A DNA stretch of 64,000 bases from Lachnospiraceae bacterium UBA935 (lineage in GTDB: Bacteria > Bacillota > Clostridia > Lachnospirales > Lachnospiraceae). Below, in pieces: positions 17,158-27,144 of the stretch. A model generated the notes under the pieces. The model worked only from the letters and a program-made list of their open reading frames with translations. It ran no database searches and was not told the DNA's origin. The stretch's first letter is position 1; every line of letters begins with the position of its first letter. A program made the translations under genes and the position numbers. The stretch lies in NCBI GenBank assembly GCA_002293525.1, contig DBDJ01000068.1:1-64000 (forward strand). Reading direction: 5' to 3'.

Positions 17158-18180
17158 ATGGGGGTTGACGGACTGATATCGGTGATCGTGACGGTATATA
17201 ATATCAAGGACTACCTGCCGCGCTGTGTGGAATCGGTGATGGCCCAGACATATCGGGAGCTGGAGATTATTCTGGTCGATGACGGATCAGTCGATGGTTC
17301 CGGTGAGGTCTGTGATGAATATGCCGGGAAGGATGAAAGGATCAGGGTTATTCATAAGAAGAACGGCGGAGTTTCGTCTGCCCGCAATGCCGGACTTCAG
17401 ATTGCCAGGGGGAAGTATCTCGGATATGTGGACGGGGATGATTTTATTGATGCGGATATGTATGAGAAAATGCTTGGTGCCTTGATAGCTGAGAAGGCCC
17501 AGGCGGCGGTATGTGAGTATAAGCACTTGGGAGCCAGCGGCCATGACCGGGTGACAACGGGAGAAGTAATTGGTCTGTCAAGGGAGGAAGCGCTGGATAT
17601 TTATATCTGTGGTCACCGGAAGTACCGGATCTATCCTGCGGTCTGGAGCAAGCTGTTTTTGCGGGAGTCGGTAGATGGGTTACGGTTTGCGGAGGGGAAA
17701 ACATCGGAAGATATTCTTTATACCATCGAAGCTTTTTGTGGGATAGAACGCTGTGCTTATGTGGATGTCGCCTGTTATAATTATGTGGTTGACCGTTTTG
17801 ACAGTATCATGAACAAGGAGGCCGGGGAGCGTCGTTTTGCCTTTGAGATACCGATGTGGAAGGAGCAGGAAGCCTTTCTGCGAAAGCAGGGAATGGAACA
17901 GTTAGCGGACAAATCGGCGTATTATTTTTATCGGCGGATGCTTTTTTATTATATAGAGTTCAGAGATGCGGATCAGCAGGATTTTGCCGCCAGGCTGGTA
18001 CAGCTGCTAAAAAGCGAGGAAAAAAAGATTATGGCGGTTTATCAGAAAGAATGGAGTACCAAGGGAGACCGGGTCAGGATGAAGATGATGCTCAAGGCTC
18101 CGGGCTGGTATTACCGGGCCGTAAAGCTGTATGAAAAATATCTGCTTCCCTATCGGCAAAAAAGCCGTGAATGCGGCTGA
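17158..18180 (+). CDS. GT2-family glycosyltransferase
   Basis: 340 aa. The GT-A core is clear: ISVIVTVYNIKDYLPRCVESV, then VDDGSVDGSGEVCDEYA, KKNGGVSSARNAGL and the DxD-type GYVDGDDF near residue 94. This group includes galactosyl- and glucosyltransferases of capsule loci. ATG 17158 has AGGAGG 4 bases upstream; a GTG sits just before it. A short repeat of AGTTTAGT lies in the preceding gap. The last codons run into a tandem repeat array. Confidence 0.83.
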   Translation: MGVDGLISVIVTVYNIKDYLPRCVESVMAQTYRELEIILVDDGSVDGSGEVCDEYAGKDERIRVIHKKNGGVSSARNAGLQIARGKYLGYVDGDDFIDADMYEKMLGALIAEKAQAAVCEYKHLGASGHDRVTTGEVIGLSREEALDIYICGHRKYRIYPAVWSKLFLRESVDGLRFAEGKTSEDILYTIEAFCGIERCAYVDVACYNYVVDRFDSIMNKEAGERRFAFEIPMWKEQEAFLRKQGMEQLADKSAYYFYRRMLFYYIEFRDADQQDFAARLVQLLKSEEKKIMAVYQKEWSTKGDRVRMKMMLKAPGWYYRAVKLYEKYLLPYRQKSRECG

Positions 18181-18262
18181 TACAGCGAATGCGGCTGATA
18201 CAGCGAATGCAGCAAATACGGCAAATACGGCTAATGCAGCTAATGCGGCTAATGCAGCTAAA
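18169..18262 (+). repeat. 9/18-bp tandem repeat array at the GT2-ABC junction
   Basis: Two copies of an 18-bp unit (GAATGCGGCTGATACAGC) pass into about seven 9-bp units of AATGCAGCT/AATACGGCA type. The GT2 stop TGA (18178) lies inside the first unit. One frame would encode an Ala/Asn/Thr-rich run, but it belongs to no supported gene. Confidence 0.85.
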
Positions 18263-18314
18263 GAAGCAGAGGGGTCATCAATACGGTCATGGCGGAAGAG
18301 AGGATATGATACCT

Positions 18315-20081
18315 ATGGCGAAGGCGGGAATGTTTACTAAACTGAAGTGCATATTGGATAAAAAACAGAAAAGGCAGTTTTTTGTGCTGGGAATCATGAT
18401 TTTTATCGGCGGCATCTTGGAAACTCTCGGTGTTTCAGCTATGATACCGGCGGTGTCGGTTATCATGAACCCCGAAGAGCTGACCGAGTTGATTCGTGAA
18501 TATGAAGCTTTGGAAAATATCTATCAGTTTCTGAATATTCAATATAGCGGTCAATTGGTAGTGATCCTGCTGACGGCATTGATGGCAATCTTTGTGATTA
18601 AGAACCTTTATAGTTTATTGGTGGTTTATCGGCAAAATAGCTTTATAACCCGTACCCGTAACCGAATGATCAGCCGGGTGATGCGGGAATTTTTGAACCG
18701 TCCCTATGAAGACTATCTGGGGGCGGATATCCCTACAGTTTTCCGGCTTACGGACAGTGATATCCCGCAAAGTTTTTCCCTGCTTCTGGCCTTGCTGCAG
18801 CTGGCCAGCGAATTGACGGTATCGGTTCTGATCTTTGCCATGCTGGTGATAATTGACTGGCGGATGACACTGTTTATCATGGTGATTTTCGGCGGGATGA
18901 CCCTGTTGATTATCAAGGTGCTGAAGCCCAAGCTGAACGCGATCGGGAAGAAGAATCAGTCCATCCAGTCACGGATTGCCAAATGGCGTATTCAGGCCAT
19001 ATACGGGCTTAAGGATGTGAAGGTGTTGAACCGTGAAGAATTTTTCGTCCGCAATTATTATGAAAGCGGCAAGATCGGTGCCAATGTGGCCAGGAATTAT
19101 GCCGTTCTGAATAATGTGCCGCGGCTGCTGATTGAAACGGTTTTTATCGTCAGTATCCTTGCTTTTATCTTGCTATATATCCAAAACGGGGGGAATACGG
19201 ATTATCTGATTACGACTATCAGTGCCTTTGGCTTGGCGGCGATCCGGATCATGCCCAGTTTTACCCGGATCAATACGTATGTGACAGAAATCTCCTATAC
19301 GCAGCCCAGTCTGGATTTTCTGTACCAGAACCTGCAGGAAGGCATGAAAACCGATGCTCATATGGCAGCAGAAAAAGAAAAGCAAAGCTCGCCCAAACTG
19401 TTATTGCAGGAAAAAATTGAACTGAAAGGTATCACCTTTGCTTATCCGGGCACGGAGCGGAATATTTTCAGCGATGCCTCTATGCAGGTGCCAAAAGGGA
19501 AGTCGGTCGGCATCATCGGGGTGTCGGGCGTCGGGAAATCGACTATCGTGGATATTTTGCTGGGTCTTCTGCATGCCGGGAAAGGGAGCATTACCTGCGA
19601 CGGCCGGGATATCTTTGAAAACTATGAATCATGGCTGGCACAGATCGGTTATATCCCGCAGGCGATTTATCTGGTGGACGAATCGATCAGGGACAATATT
19701 GCCTTTGGGATTGATCGCGACAAAATCGATGAAGAAAGAATCTGGAAGGTGCTTGAAGAAGCCCAGCTGAAAGAATTTGTCGAAAGCCTGCCGGATGGTA
19801 TGGATACGACCATCGGCGACAGGGGCGTCAGGCTGTCCGGAGGGCAGCGGCAACGGATCGGGATTGCGAGAGCTTTGTATCATAATCCCGAGATACTGGT
19901 GTTTGACGAGGCGACATCGGCATTGGATAATGACACGGAAAAAGCGGTTATGGATGCCATAAATAGTTTTCACGGGAAGAAGACGATGGTAATTATCGCA
20001 CATCGGCTAAATACGATTGCTAAGTGTGATATTATTTATAAGGTGGAAGACGGGAAGCTGATCAAAACGGTTTTGGACTGA
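18315..20081 (+). CDS. ABC transporter, fused membrane and ATPase domains (MsbA/PglK-like flippase)
   Basis: 588 aa half-transporter. About six membrane helices lie in residues 20-320. The nucleotide-binding domain follows with Walker A GVSGVGKST near 402, signature LSGGQRQR near 500, Walker B ILVFDEATSALD near 521 and the H-loop AHR near 555. This architecture matches lipid or lipid-linked oligosaccharide flippases such as MsbA and PglK. ATG 18315 is taken as the start; ATG 18306 and 18330 are alternatives, and the frame upstream is only repeat sequence. With Wzx-type flippases also present, it may export a second lipid-linked intermediate. Confidence 0.82.
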   Translation: MAKAGMFTKLKCILDKKQKRQFFVLGIMIFIGGILETLGVSAMIPAVSVIMNPEELTELIREYEALENIYQFLNIQYSGQLVVILLTALMAIFVIKNLYSLLVVYRQNSFITRTRNRMISRVMREFLNRPYEDYLGADIPTVFRLTDSDIPQSFSLLLALLQLASELTVSVLIFAMLVIIDWRMTLFIMVIFGGMTLLIIKVLKPKLNAIGKKNQSIQSRIAKWRIQAIYGLKDVKVLNREEFFVRNYYESGKIGANVARNYAVLNNVPRLLIETVFIVSILAFILLYIQNGGNTDYLITTISAFGLAAIRIMPSFTRINTYVTEISYTQPSLDFLYQNLQEGMKTDAHMAAEKEKQSSPKLLLQEKIELKGITFAYPGTERNIFSDASMQVPKGKSVGIIGVSGVGKSTIVDILLGLLHAGKGSITCDGRDIFENYESWLAQIGYIPQAIYLVDESIRDNIAFGIDRDKIDEERIWKVLEEAQLKEFVESLPDGMDTTIGDRGVRLSGGQRQRIGIARALYHNPEILVFDEATSALDNDTEKAVMDAINSFHGKKTMVIIAHRLNTIAKCDIIYKVEDGKLIKTVLD

Positions 20082-20118
20082 CATACCGGCAGCGTGAAGT
20101 AAATGGGCAGGAGCTATC

Positions 20119-21156
20119 ATGATTGGAACAGAGTTTTTAAAAGGACAGGGACTGGGAAATCAATTATTTTGTTATGTGACGACGAGGGCAATCGCTGAAG
20201 AAAAGGGATTTCGGTTCGGAACGGCTAATCAGAAGCAGTTTGCCAATAATATTCACAGTAACCGCGGCATGTACTTTATGGATGTCGATCTTGGCTATGA
20301 AATCACGGAGGCTGAAAAAGAACGGTTTAACCGATATGATGAAGCTGAGCTTCGGCTATATATCGGCAATTCTAAGCATGACCTGGAGCATGGCTGCTAT
20401 ATTAGCGGTGCCGATGAAAATATCAGGAATCTAGCCGACAATACCTTGCTGTATGGTAACCTGCAGGATGAAAGTTATTTCAGGAAATACCGGGAGCAGA
20501 TTCGGCAATGGCTGCGGATTAAACCGGAATACGATTCCTATGAATACAGCCGGGACAACCTGTGCATCATCAATATGCGCGGAGGAGAGTACACCGGCAG
20601 CCCGGAGCTTCTGATCAACAGAAAATATTGGCTTAAGGGCATGAAAAACATGAAGGCGATTCGCCCGGACATGGAATTTATGATTGTCACCGACGACGTA
20701 AAAACGGCGGAAAGAATATTGCCGGGCATTCCCGCTCATCACTTTGACATGGGGAAAGATTTTGTGACGCTTAAAAATGCCAGATATCTACTGTTATCCA
20801 ATTCTTCATTTGCCTGCCTTGCGGCATTTATCAGTGAAACGGTGCAGTATGTGATCGCGCCGAAATATTGGGCCAGATATAATGTGTCTGACGGGTATTG
20901 GGCATCGGAGCAGAATATATACCAGGGCTGGCATTACCAAGACCGGAAAGGGAAATTATACAGTGACGAGGAATGCCGTCATGAGCTGGAACAATATAAG
21001 CTGAGCAGCCCTAAGTACAAACGGGCCGGCCGGAAACTATCAGGGCTAAGACTGGGCCGGCAGAAATTAAGGAGTCGGATGTTATATGGAAAGTATTATT
21101 GTTTAAAAAGGATTCGGGGCATCGCCAGAAGGATCAGGCGCATGTCAAGTAAATGA
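20119..21156 (+). CDS. GT11-like glycosyltransferase (divergent)
   Basis: 345 aa. It keeps the GT11 landmarks in altered form: KGQGLGNQLFCYV at the N-terminus, CIINMRGGEY near residue 153 in place of HxRxGD, and LLLSNSSFACLAAF near 230. The His of HxRxGD is replaced by Asn, so the donor site differs from that of canonical fucosyltransferases. The C-terminus is strongly basic (about 20 Arg/Lys in the last 60 residues), suggesting contact with membrane lipid. GGAG lies 6 bases upstream. Confidence 0.7.
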   Translation: MIGTEFLKGQGLGNQLFCYVTTRAIAEEKGFRFGTANQKQFANNIHSNRGMYFMDVDLGYEITEAEKERFNRYDEAELRLYIGNSKHDLEHGCYISGADENIRNLADNTLLYGNLQDESYFRKYREQIRQWLRIKPEYDSYEYSRDNLCIINMRGGEYTGSPELLINRKYWLKGMKNMKAIRPDMEFMIVTDDVKTAERILPGIPAHHFDMGKDFVTLKNARYLLLSNSSFACLAAFISETVQYVIAPKYWARYNVSDGYWASEQNIYQGWHYQDRKGKLYSDEECRHELEQYKLSSPKYKRAGRKLSGLRLGRQKLRSRMLYGKYYCLKRIRGIARRIRRMSSK

Positions 21157-21180
21157 CAGGGGATAGCGGATGTAGAGGAT

Positions 21181-21984
21181 ATGAAAGACAAAACAACAGG
21201 GAAAATAACCAAGAAGCTTAAAAAGAAAAATATAACAAAGAAAAATATAACAAAGAAATTACAATTACCGCAGCTAACCCTTGCGGCCATGACCAGCGTG
21301 AAGCTATATGAGACAATCAAAGCCCTGCAATACAGTATGCGGGGAATTGATTTTGGTGAAGTAGTGCTGATTACCCATAGAAGGCCGATATTTCTCCCTC
21401 ATAGCATTACCTGGAAGAAAACCACCAGGCTTTCGGAGATCGATCACTTCAACTACAAGATGGTTTATGATCTGGCCGATTACATCGATACTCCTTATGT
21501 GCTGCTGATCCATTACGACGGCTTTGTAGTGCATCCCGAAAGCTGGCGCGAGGAATTCCTGGAATATGACTACATCGGCTCGCCATGGCCATTACCGGAG
21601 CGGGAGCATGGTTATCGGGATGCTTATGGCAACCTCTGCCGCGTAGGCAACAGTGTTTCCTTAAGAAGCAGCAAACTGCTTCGCTTTCCCCGTCAAGCAG
21701 ATTTAAAATGGGAGCCTTCTAAAGACGGCACTTACAACGAGGATATTTTTCTCTGCTGCATGAACAAGCACCGGATCGAAGCAGCCGGGATGAAAATCGC
21801 TCCCTTGGAGACAGCCAGGTTTTTCGGCCACGAACATCCCCTGCCGGAGACTGCGGGCATCGCCCCTTTCCTTTTCCACAAATGGCGCGGTCCCAATGCC
21901 GTTTACCCCCGCTTTGTGAATCCCCTCACGAAACGCTGGCTGGGGTTGAAAGCTCTCATCAGAAAATATATTTTCAAAAAATAA
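21181..21984 (+). CDS. DUF5672-family putative glycosyltransferase
   Basis: 267 aa. The DUF5672 pattern is visible as HFNYKMVYDLADYIDTPYVLLIHYDGF, then YDYIGSPWP and VGNSVSLRSSKLL, followed by NEDIFLCC and the FGHEHP end. The HYDGFVVHP segment resembles a DxD metal site. The N-terminus is lysine-rich and contains a direct repeat (NITKK twice) from a 15-bp DNA repeat, so the true start could be later. It lies 24 bases after the GT11-like gene. Donor unknown. Confidence 0.72.
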   Translation: MKDKTTGKITKKLKKKNITKKNITKKLQLPQLTLAAMTSVKLYETIKALQYSMRGIDFGEVVLITHRRPIFLPHSITWKKTTRLSEIDHFNYKMVYDLADYIDTPYVLLIHYDGFVVHPESWREEFLEYDYIGSPWPLPEREHGYRDAYGNLCRVGNSVSLRSSKLLRFPRQADLKWEPSKDGTYNEDIFLCCMNKHRIEAAGMKIAPLETARFFGHEHPLPETAGIAPFLFHKWRGPNAVYPRFVNPLTKRWLGLKALIRKYIFKK

Positions 21985-22084
21985 GAACAGACCACAATGT
22001 CGATACTAATAGAGTTGGCAATAGTTGACATTGTTGTGAGCACAGAATAGCCGTTAACAATAAATCACGCAGAAAGAGATTGAC
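21985..22084. other. 100-base gap with a short inverted repeat
   Basis: CACAATGTC (21993-22001) and GACATTGTTGTG (22027-22038) can pair as an 8-9 bp stem with a 25-base loop. There is no U-run; it may be a weak hairpin before the GT17 fusion gene. Confidence 0.35.
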
Positions 22085-24517
22085 ATGATATACGACTGTA
22101 TCCCCTTTTTTAACGAACTTGATATCCTGAAATTACGTCTTCATACCTTATCTCCTTACGTGGACCGCTTCGTAATTGAAGAGGCCACTGTTACCTTTTC
22201 CGGGGAGCCCAAGGAACTTTGCTTTGAAAAGAACAAAGAGCTTTTTATAGATTTCCTACCGAAGATCGACTATATCATCGTAGACGATTCCCCGCAAGCA
22301 GCCACTACTCACGAAAGAGACAAATACCAGAAAAACAATCTCATCAAAGGATTAAATAAGCTGAATGAAAATGACATCATTATTTTCAGTGATGTTGATG
22401 AAATCCCTGATCCGGCGGTATTGCAAAAGATTATTGCCGGTTTTGATCCCGATAAAATCTATCATCTGGCCCAGCGGATGTTTTACTGCTATCTGAACAT
22501 GGAGGAAATATCCGGCAGTCTGCTGTCCATTACCGGTGAATTTGCCGGAGTGGAAAAAAAGCAATGGCTGGGAACTAAGATTTTTTCTGTGAAAAATCTT
22601 CCTGACAGCGGTATCGTCGATATCAGGGAAGCCGATCCTGACAATGAGTGCAGCATCCGTGTGCCTGACGGCGGCTGGCACTTCGGTTATATGGGCGGTA
22701 AGGGAGAAAAGGATGTTTCTAGACGCATCGGCGTAAAAGTGCAGGCCGCCGCGCATCAGGAATACAATAGCCGTGATTTCCTTGCCGAGGCACAGGATAA
22801 GCTGATTCTGGGCCAGGATATCTTCGGGAGAGCAGCGGAGTTTATCCGCGTGGAGATTGATGACAGCTTTCCGGCTTATCTCAGGGAAAACCAGGAAGAA
22901 TACGCGCATTTGATTATGCCTCATATCGGAAAAGGGAAAACTGGGTTTACCAAGGCAGCGATGAAGGTGAAAAGGTTTACCCGGAAGGCAATAAGGAAGT
23001 CGGGAAGAATCTATACAAAGGCAGCGGAGCAATTCAAGTTGAGCATCATGGCGGCGGGGATTTTGATGGGGTTTATCATCAGTTTATTGCCAGAGTTTTA
23101 TCTGAGCTTTATAAACAGGGCAGCCGGTGATGATTATGGTTATGGAAGCCTGACAAGACAAGCCTGGGTTGACAGCTGCTCTTTGCTGGAGGTCATCAAG
23201 GCCGCAGGCCGGACGGTAAGACAGTATTATTATGGCTGGCAAGGCACATGGCTTTCGGTTTTTTTATTTGGTTTCCACCCGGAAGTATTTCATGAGAAGG
23301 CTTATTTTGTCGTAACGATACTGGCTCTGGCGATGTGGATAGGAGTAACGGCACTGGTTCTACATTATTTTCTGGTCCGGAAAGCGGGTTTTACCAAGAG
23401 TGGCTTTGTGGCCATCAGCTTCCTGTTCCTGCTGATCCAGATCCAGTTTATTCCGGGAACCAAATCTTCTCTGTTCTGGTATAACGGCATCATCCATTAC
23501 CTGCTGCCTTATACCCTGTGCCTGTTATTAGTTTACCTGCTGGACAGCTTTGCCAATTACAAGGACGGTTCCTTTGGCTGGGGATGCTTTACCGGCATCC
23601 TGTTGCTGATGGCCATACTGGGCGGCGCCAGCTATCAGGCGGCTTTGTTTGCACCGATCATTACCGTTTGCTATATAGCGGCAGAATATTGGAAACAGAA
23701 GCGAAAAACGATATTTTTATTATTCTTGCCATTGTCAGTCCAGATACTGGGGCTTATAATCAGTATGAAGGCACCCGGGAATCAGGTCCGGGGCGGGCAG
23801 GATTTTGGTTTCAGCCTGGCCAAAGCGGCGGAGACAATCGGCCGGTCATTGGTTGAAGGATGCCGGCAGATCGGCGTTTACCTGACGGAAAAACCGCTTG
23901 CCATGATCGGCTTAATCCTGATGGCGGTGACGGTCTTCTACGTCTGGAGCCGGACCGAGGCCAAACATCGCTACCCTTATCCAGGTCTGGTTGCGGTAAC
24001 GTCATTCGGGATATACTGTGCGCTGTGGGCACCGGAATTATATGCGGGAACGGATGTTTCACGGGGTGTTGACAATATATATTTTCAGGCTTTTGTGATG
24101 ATGGTTCTGATAATCAGCTGCTATACCGGCGGCTGGCTGAAATACCAAGGCCGGCTGAGGGAATTACCGATTTCGCGCTCCGTGGTGCCGGCGCTGGCGG
24201 TTTGCCTTTTGTTGACCGGAGTGTTCCGCAGCAACATCAAAGATACAACGTTTTGGCAGTGTCTTGATTATATTGTTTCCGGACAGGCCGGCGACTACCG
24301 GGAACAAATGAATATCCAGACGGCCGTCCTGCTGGATGAGGATGTTAAGGATGTCGTGATTCCCTTTATCAATGACGTTCAGGGACCGCTGATGCATATG
24401 CCGGCAACCGGTGATGAAACCGCCTGGACCAATACGGTAATGAAAGAATTTTATGGGAAAGACAGCGTAATAGCAATTGACAGGGGGATTTGGAATGAAA
24501 AGTATGGCAGGAATTAA
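22085..24517 (+). CDS. GT17-like glycosyltransferase fused to DUF6056-like membrane domain
   Basis: 810 aa in two parts. Residues 1 to about 290 match the GT17 family: YDCIPFFNELDILKLRL, VIEEATVTFSGEPK, HERDKYQKN, the acidic FSDVDEIPDP, and GGWHFGYMG. A Lys/Arg-rich linker (about 295-315) follows. Residues 319-810 form a polytopic domain with about 11 helices carrying DDYGYGSLTRQAW, YYGWQGTWLSVFLFGF and MKAPGNQVR, as in DUF6056 proteins thought to be GT-C-like. One continuous frame with no stop joins them. The cytoplasmic half could load a sugar while the membrane half acts outside. The partnering is inference. Confidence 0.75.
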   Translation: MIYDCIPFFNELDILKLRLHTLSPYVDRFVIEEATVTFSGEPKELCFEKNKELFIDFLPKIDYIIVDDSPQAATTHERDKYQKNNLIKGLNKLNENDIIIFSDVDEIPDPAVLQKIIAGFDPDKIYHLAQRMFYCYLNMEEISGSLLSITGEFAGVEKKQWLGTKIFSVKNLPDSGIVDIREADPDNECSIRVPDGGWHFGYMGGKGEKDVSRRIGVKVQAAAHQEYNSRDFLAEAQDKLILGQDIFGRAAEFIRVEIDDSFPAYLRENQEEYAHLIMPHIGKGKTGFTKAAMKVKRFTRKAIRKSGRIYTKAAEQFKLSIMAAGILMGFIISLLPEFYLSFINRAAGDDYGYGSLTRQAWVDSCSLLEVIKAAGRTVRQYYYGWQGTWLSVFLFGFHPEVFHEKAYFVVTILALAMWIGVTALVLHYFLVRKAGFTKSGFVAISFLFLLIQIQFIPGTKSSLFWYNGIIHYLLPYTLCLLLVYLLDSFANYKDGSFGWGCFTGILLLMAILGGASYQAALFAPIITVCYIAAEYWKQKRKTIFLLFLPLSVQILGLIISMKAPGNQVRGGQDFGFSLAKAAETIGRSLVEGCRQIGVYLTEKPLAMIGLILMAVTVFYVWSRTEAKHRYPYPGLVAVTSFGIYCALWAPELYAGTDVSRGVDNIYFQAFVMMVLIISCYTGGWLKYQGRLRELPISRSVVPALAVCLLLTGVFRSNIKDTTFWQCLDYIVSGQAGDYREQMNIQTAVLLDEDVKDVVIPFINDVQGPLMHMPATGDETAWTNTVMKEFYGKDSVIAIDRGIWNEKYGRN

Positions 24518-25745
24518 AAACCGCATAAATCTCACCGGATTTTCCGTCGCGCTTTTTTTTACCGGACTTACGTTAGAACTGCTGATTCTTCTGGTTGATA
24601 AAAGTGCGTTGACCAATCCTTGGGAAGGGCAGCTGTTCCGGGTGACCTTTTTATTGTTCGCCCTGAAGATTTTCTTTACAAAATTTACCCTGAAAGAGTG
24701 GTTTTGGATCGCTGCGATGATCCTTCCCGGCATAGCCGTATACTTAAGTACCGGGGAAAATGTCATGATCCGGGCGGCTGTTTTCGTGGCAGCCATGAAA
24801 GGACTGCAGCTCAAGCCGGTCATGAAATATGTCCTGCAAGTGACGCTGATTGGAAGCATTCTGATTGTTTTCCTGGCTTTTGGGGGAGTTTTAGGGTCAG
24901 TTACGATGGCCGATGAGTTCCGCGAGGGCATTATACGTGGTGTTTACAGCTTCGGTATGGGACATTCCAATGCCGTCCATACGATGTTTTTAATGATTAT
25001 ACTACTGGCACTCTATGTCTATTCAGAGAAAATGTCCGTCGGGGTCTTAGCGGCCCTGTTTATTGCCAACGGCATCTTCTTTCTGTTCACCGATTCCAAG
25101 ACCGGGATGGCGGTGACCGCGATGGCGATACTAATGGCGGGGGTAATGAAGGGGTTTCCGCGGTTGCGGGACAGTCGGCCGATCTATCTTCTTGGGATAG
25201 CCGGTTTTGGGATCGCTATCGGGTTTTCCGTCTGGGCCGCAGCTAACAGCATTAATACCTGGCATAACCCGACTTTGTTTAAGATAGATTCGTTTCTGAC
25301 CGGACGGATGATCAATCTTTATTGGGATAACAATGCTCATGCGGGAGCAATCGAGACCTGGACCCTGTTCTCGGCACCTGTGCATCTGGAATACTATTTT
25401 GATATGGGCTGGGTCAGGCTGTTTTACTGGTTTGGCATCATTCCCGGCGGCATCCTGGCCGTTATGCTGATTTTATTGATTTGGCAGTGCTATCGGAAAC
25501 GAGATTATATGGGTCTGGTCATGATTGTTTCCCTGATCATCTATACCGTGATTGAAGCCCATATTATCTCGGTTTACTTGGCCAGGAACTACCTTCTGTT
25601 GTTATTCGGGGCATATTGGAGCGATATTTTTCACGCTGGCTCAAACCAAGAAAACCTGCCCAAAAACATCTGGGCAATCAGAGGCTCCGACTTTCATATT
25701 CAGAGATTCAGAAAGGAAAGGATAACAGATGCAACAGAAAAATAA
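24495..25745 (+). CDS. Wzy-like O-antigen/capsule polymerase
   Basis: 416 aa, almost entirely hydrophobic with about 11 predicted helices and one larger outside loop between residues 255 and 300. The pair FREGIIRGVYSFGMGHSNAVHTMF (read in parts) and FTDSKTGM resembles the conserved H/N and S-K-T-G features of Wzy/O-antigen ligase proteins of Gram-positive capsule loci. It overlaps the previous gene by 23 bases and the next by 17. ATG 24495 is preferred to TTG 24477. Location directly before the initiating transferase supports a polymerase role. A ligase is the alternative. Confidence 0.68.
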   Translation: MKSMAGIKNRINLTGFSVALFFTGLTLELLILLVDKSALTNPWEGQLFRVTFLLFALKIFFTKFTLKEWFWIAAMILPGIAVYLSTGENVMIRAAVFVAAMKGLQLKPVMKYVLQVTLIGSILIVFLAFGGVLGSVTMADEFREGIIRGVYSFGMGHSNAVHTMFLMIILLALYVYSEKMSVGVLAALFIANGIFFLFTDSKTGMAVTAMAILMAGVMKGFPRLRDSRPIYLLGIAGFGIAIGFSVWAAANSINTWHNPTLFKIDSFLTGRMINLYWDNNAHAGAIETWTLFSAPVHLEYYFDMGWVRLFYWFGIIPGGILAVMLILLIWQCYRKRDYMGLVMIVSLIIYTVIEAHIISVYLARNYLLLLFGAYWSDIFHAGSNQENLPKNIWAIRGSDFHIQRFRKERITDATEK

Positions 25746-27144
25746 GGTGGCGGTAATATATGGACTCTGGTTTGCGGATCTGCTAAGCATTATCTTGTCC
25801 TTTGTGTTATCAACCTATATCCGGTTCGGCAATTTTCGTGACATGGGGGACAGGCAAATCCATTTTCAAGTTGCCCTATGCATGCTATTATCCTGTACGA
25901 TATACAGCTTTTTTATTGACTGGAACCGGGATTTTGTCCGCCGGAACATCGGGAAAGAATTATTCGCTATCGCCCGCTATGAGGGAGTCCTGATCGCGGT
26001 GGCGGGCTTTGTCATGTTTCTCCTGAAATGGTCGGATCCGTTTTCCAGGGTGGTCATGCTGATTTTTATTCCCTTGAACTTCGGCATCACTTTGTCCGTC
26101 CATGGTATCCTTAAAAAAATCTACCGTACCCACTTTTCTTCCGACAAAAGCATGATAAAAGTATTGCTTGTGACCCAGAGCGACCTGCTGGATAAGACGC
26201 TGGAACGGCTGAAAAAGGAGCTGGATATCAGCTACAGGATCGTTGGAATCGCCTGTATCGACGGCGGCGGGAAGGGAAACAGCGAAGATGACATTCCCAT
26301 CGTGGCGTCTGCCGAGAATCTGATCCCGACAGCGACAGCCATGGCCTTGGACGAAGTATTTATCAATGCCCCCGGGACACCGCAGAATGAAATTGACAAG
26401 CTAATTATCGCTTTTGGTGAAATGGGGATAAATTGCCATTATAACCTCCAGCGGGAAAATATTCAGCTGGGCAGCAGCAAGCTGGATTCCTTCGGTTCCT
26501 ATTCCGTCATTACCTACACCCGTTTCCAGAAAAGCTATAAGCGTCTGCTGGTGAAGCGGTTTATTGATCTGGCCGGCGGGTTAGCCGGAGCGGCGATTAC
26601 CGTGCTGTTTTATCCCTTTGTAGCCGCCGCGATTAAGCTGGAGTCCAAAGGCCCGGTTTTCTTCTCCCAGCTCCGGGTCGGCCGCAACGGCAGACGGTTT
26701 AAGATCTACAAATTCCGTTCCATGTATCAGGACGCGGAAGAAAAAAGAAAAGAGCTGGAAAACCGGAATGAGATACAGGGCGGCTATATGTTCAAGATAA
26801 CCGATGACCCACGGATCACCAAGGTCGGCGCTTTTCTGCGAAAGACCAGTATTGACGAGCTGCCGCAGTTTTTTAACGTCCTGAAAGGCGATATGAGCCT
26901 GGTGGGCACCAGGCCGCCTACCGTCGATGAATTCGAGAAGTATAACCAATACTACCGCCGCCGGATCAGTATGACACCGGGACTTACCGGGATGTGGCAG
27001 GTCAGCGGACGCAGTGAGATAGATGATTTTGACCAGGTAGTGAAACTGGATCTCCAATACATTGACAGCTGGAACCTGCGATTGGACATGAAGATCCTGT
27101 TCCAGACGATCGGCGTGGTTTTATTCAGAAGAGGGGCAAAATAA
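25729..27144 (+). CDS. Polyprenyl glycosylphosphotransferase (initiating sugar transferase, WbaP/CpsE type)
   Basis: 471 aa. Four N-terminal helices, a CoA-binding-like Rossmann middle domain (about 140-250), then the bacterial sugar transferase domain. Landmarks: KRFIDLAGG entering the membrane helix, [52 protein letters not shown], and [13 protein letters not shown]. It transfers a sugar-1-phosphate to undecaprenyl phosphate, starting repeat-unit assembly. AAAGGA precedes the ATG. It overlaps the polymerase gene by 17 bases and its TAATG is shared with the next GT4. Confidence 0.9.
   Translation: MQQKNKVAVIYGLWFADLLSIILSFVLSTYIRFGNFRDMGDRQIHFQVALCMLLSCTIYSFFIDWNRDFVRRNIGKELFAIARYEGVLIAVAGFVMFLLKWSDPFSRVVMLIFIPLNFGITLSVHGILKKIYRTHFSSDKSMIKVLLVTQSDLLDKTLERLKKELDISYRIVGIACIDGGGKGNSEDDIPIVASAENLIPTATAMALDEVFINAPGTPQNEIDKLIIAFGEMGINCHYNLQRENIQLGSSKLDSFGSYSVITYTRFQKSYKRLLVKRFIDLAGGLAGAAITVLFYPFVAAAIKLESKGPVFFSQLRVGRNGRRFKIYKFRSMYQDAEEKRKELENRNEIQGGYMFKITDDPRITKVGAFLRKTSIDELPQFFNVLKGDMSLVGTRPPTVDEFEKYNQYYRRRISMTPGLTGMWQVSGRSEIDDFDQVVKLDLQYIDSWNLRLDMKILFQTIGVVLFRRGAK

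Noticed and set aside
18131..18340. Rightward 69-aa Ala/Asn/Thr-rich frame across the repeat array
   Set aside because: It is the translation of the 9-bp repeat in a frame not used by either neighbour, with no ribosome binding site.
22352..23032. Leftward 226-codon frame antisense to the GT17 domain
   Set aside because: Antisense shadow; Cys/His/Leu-rich composition and no start signal.
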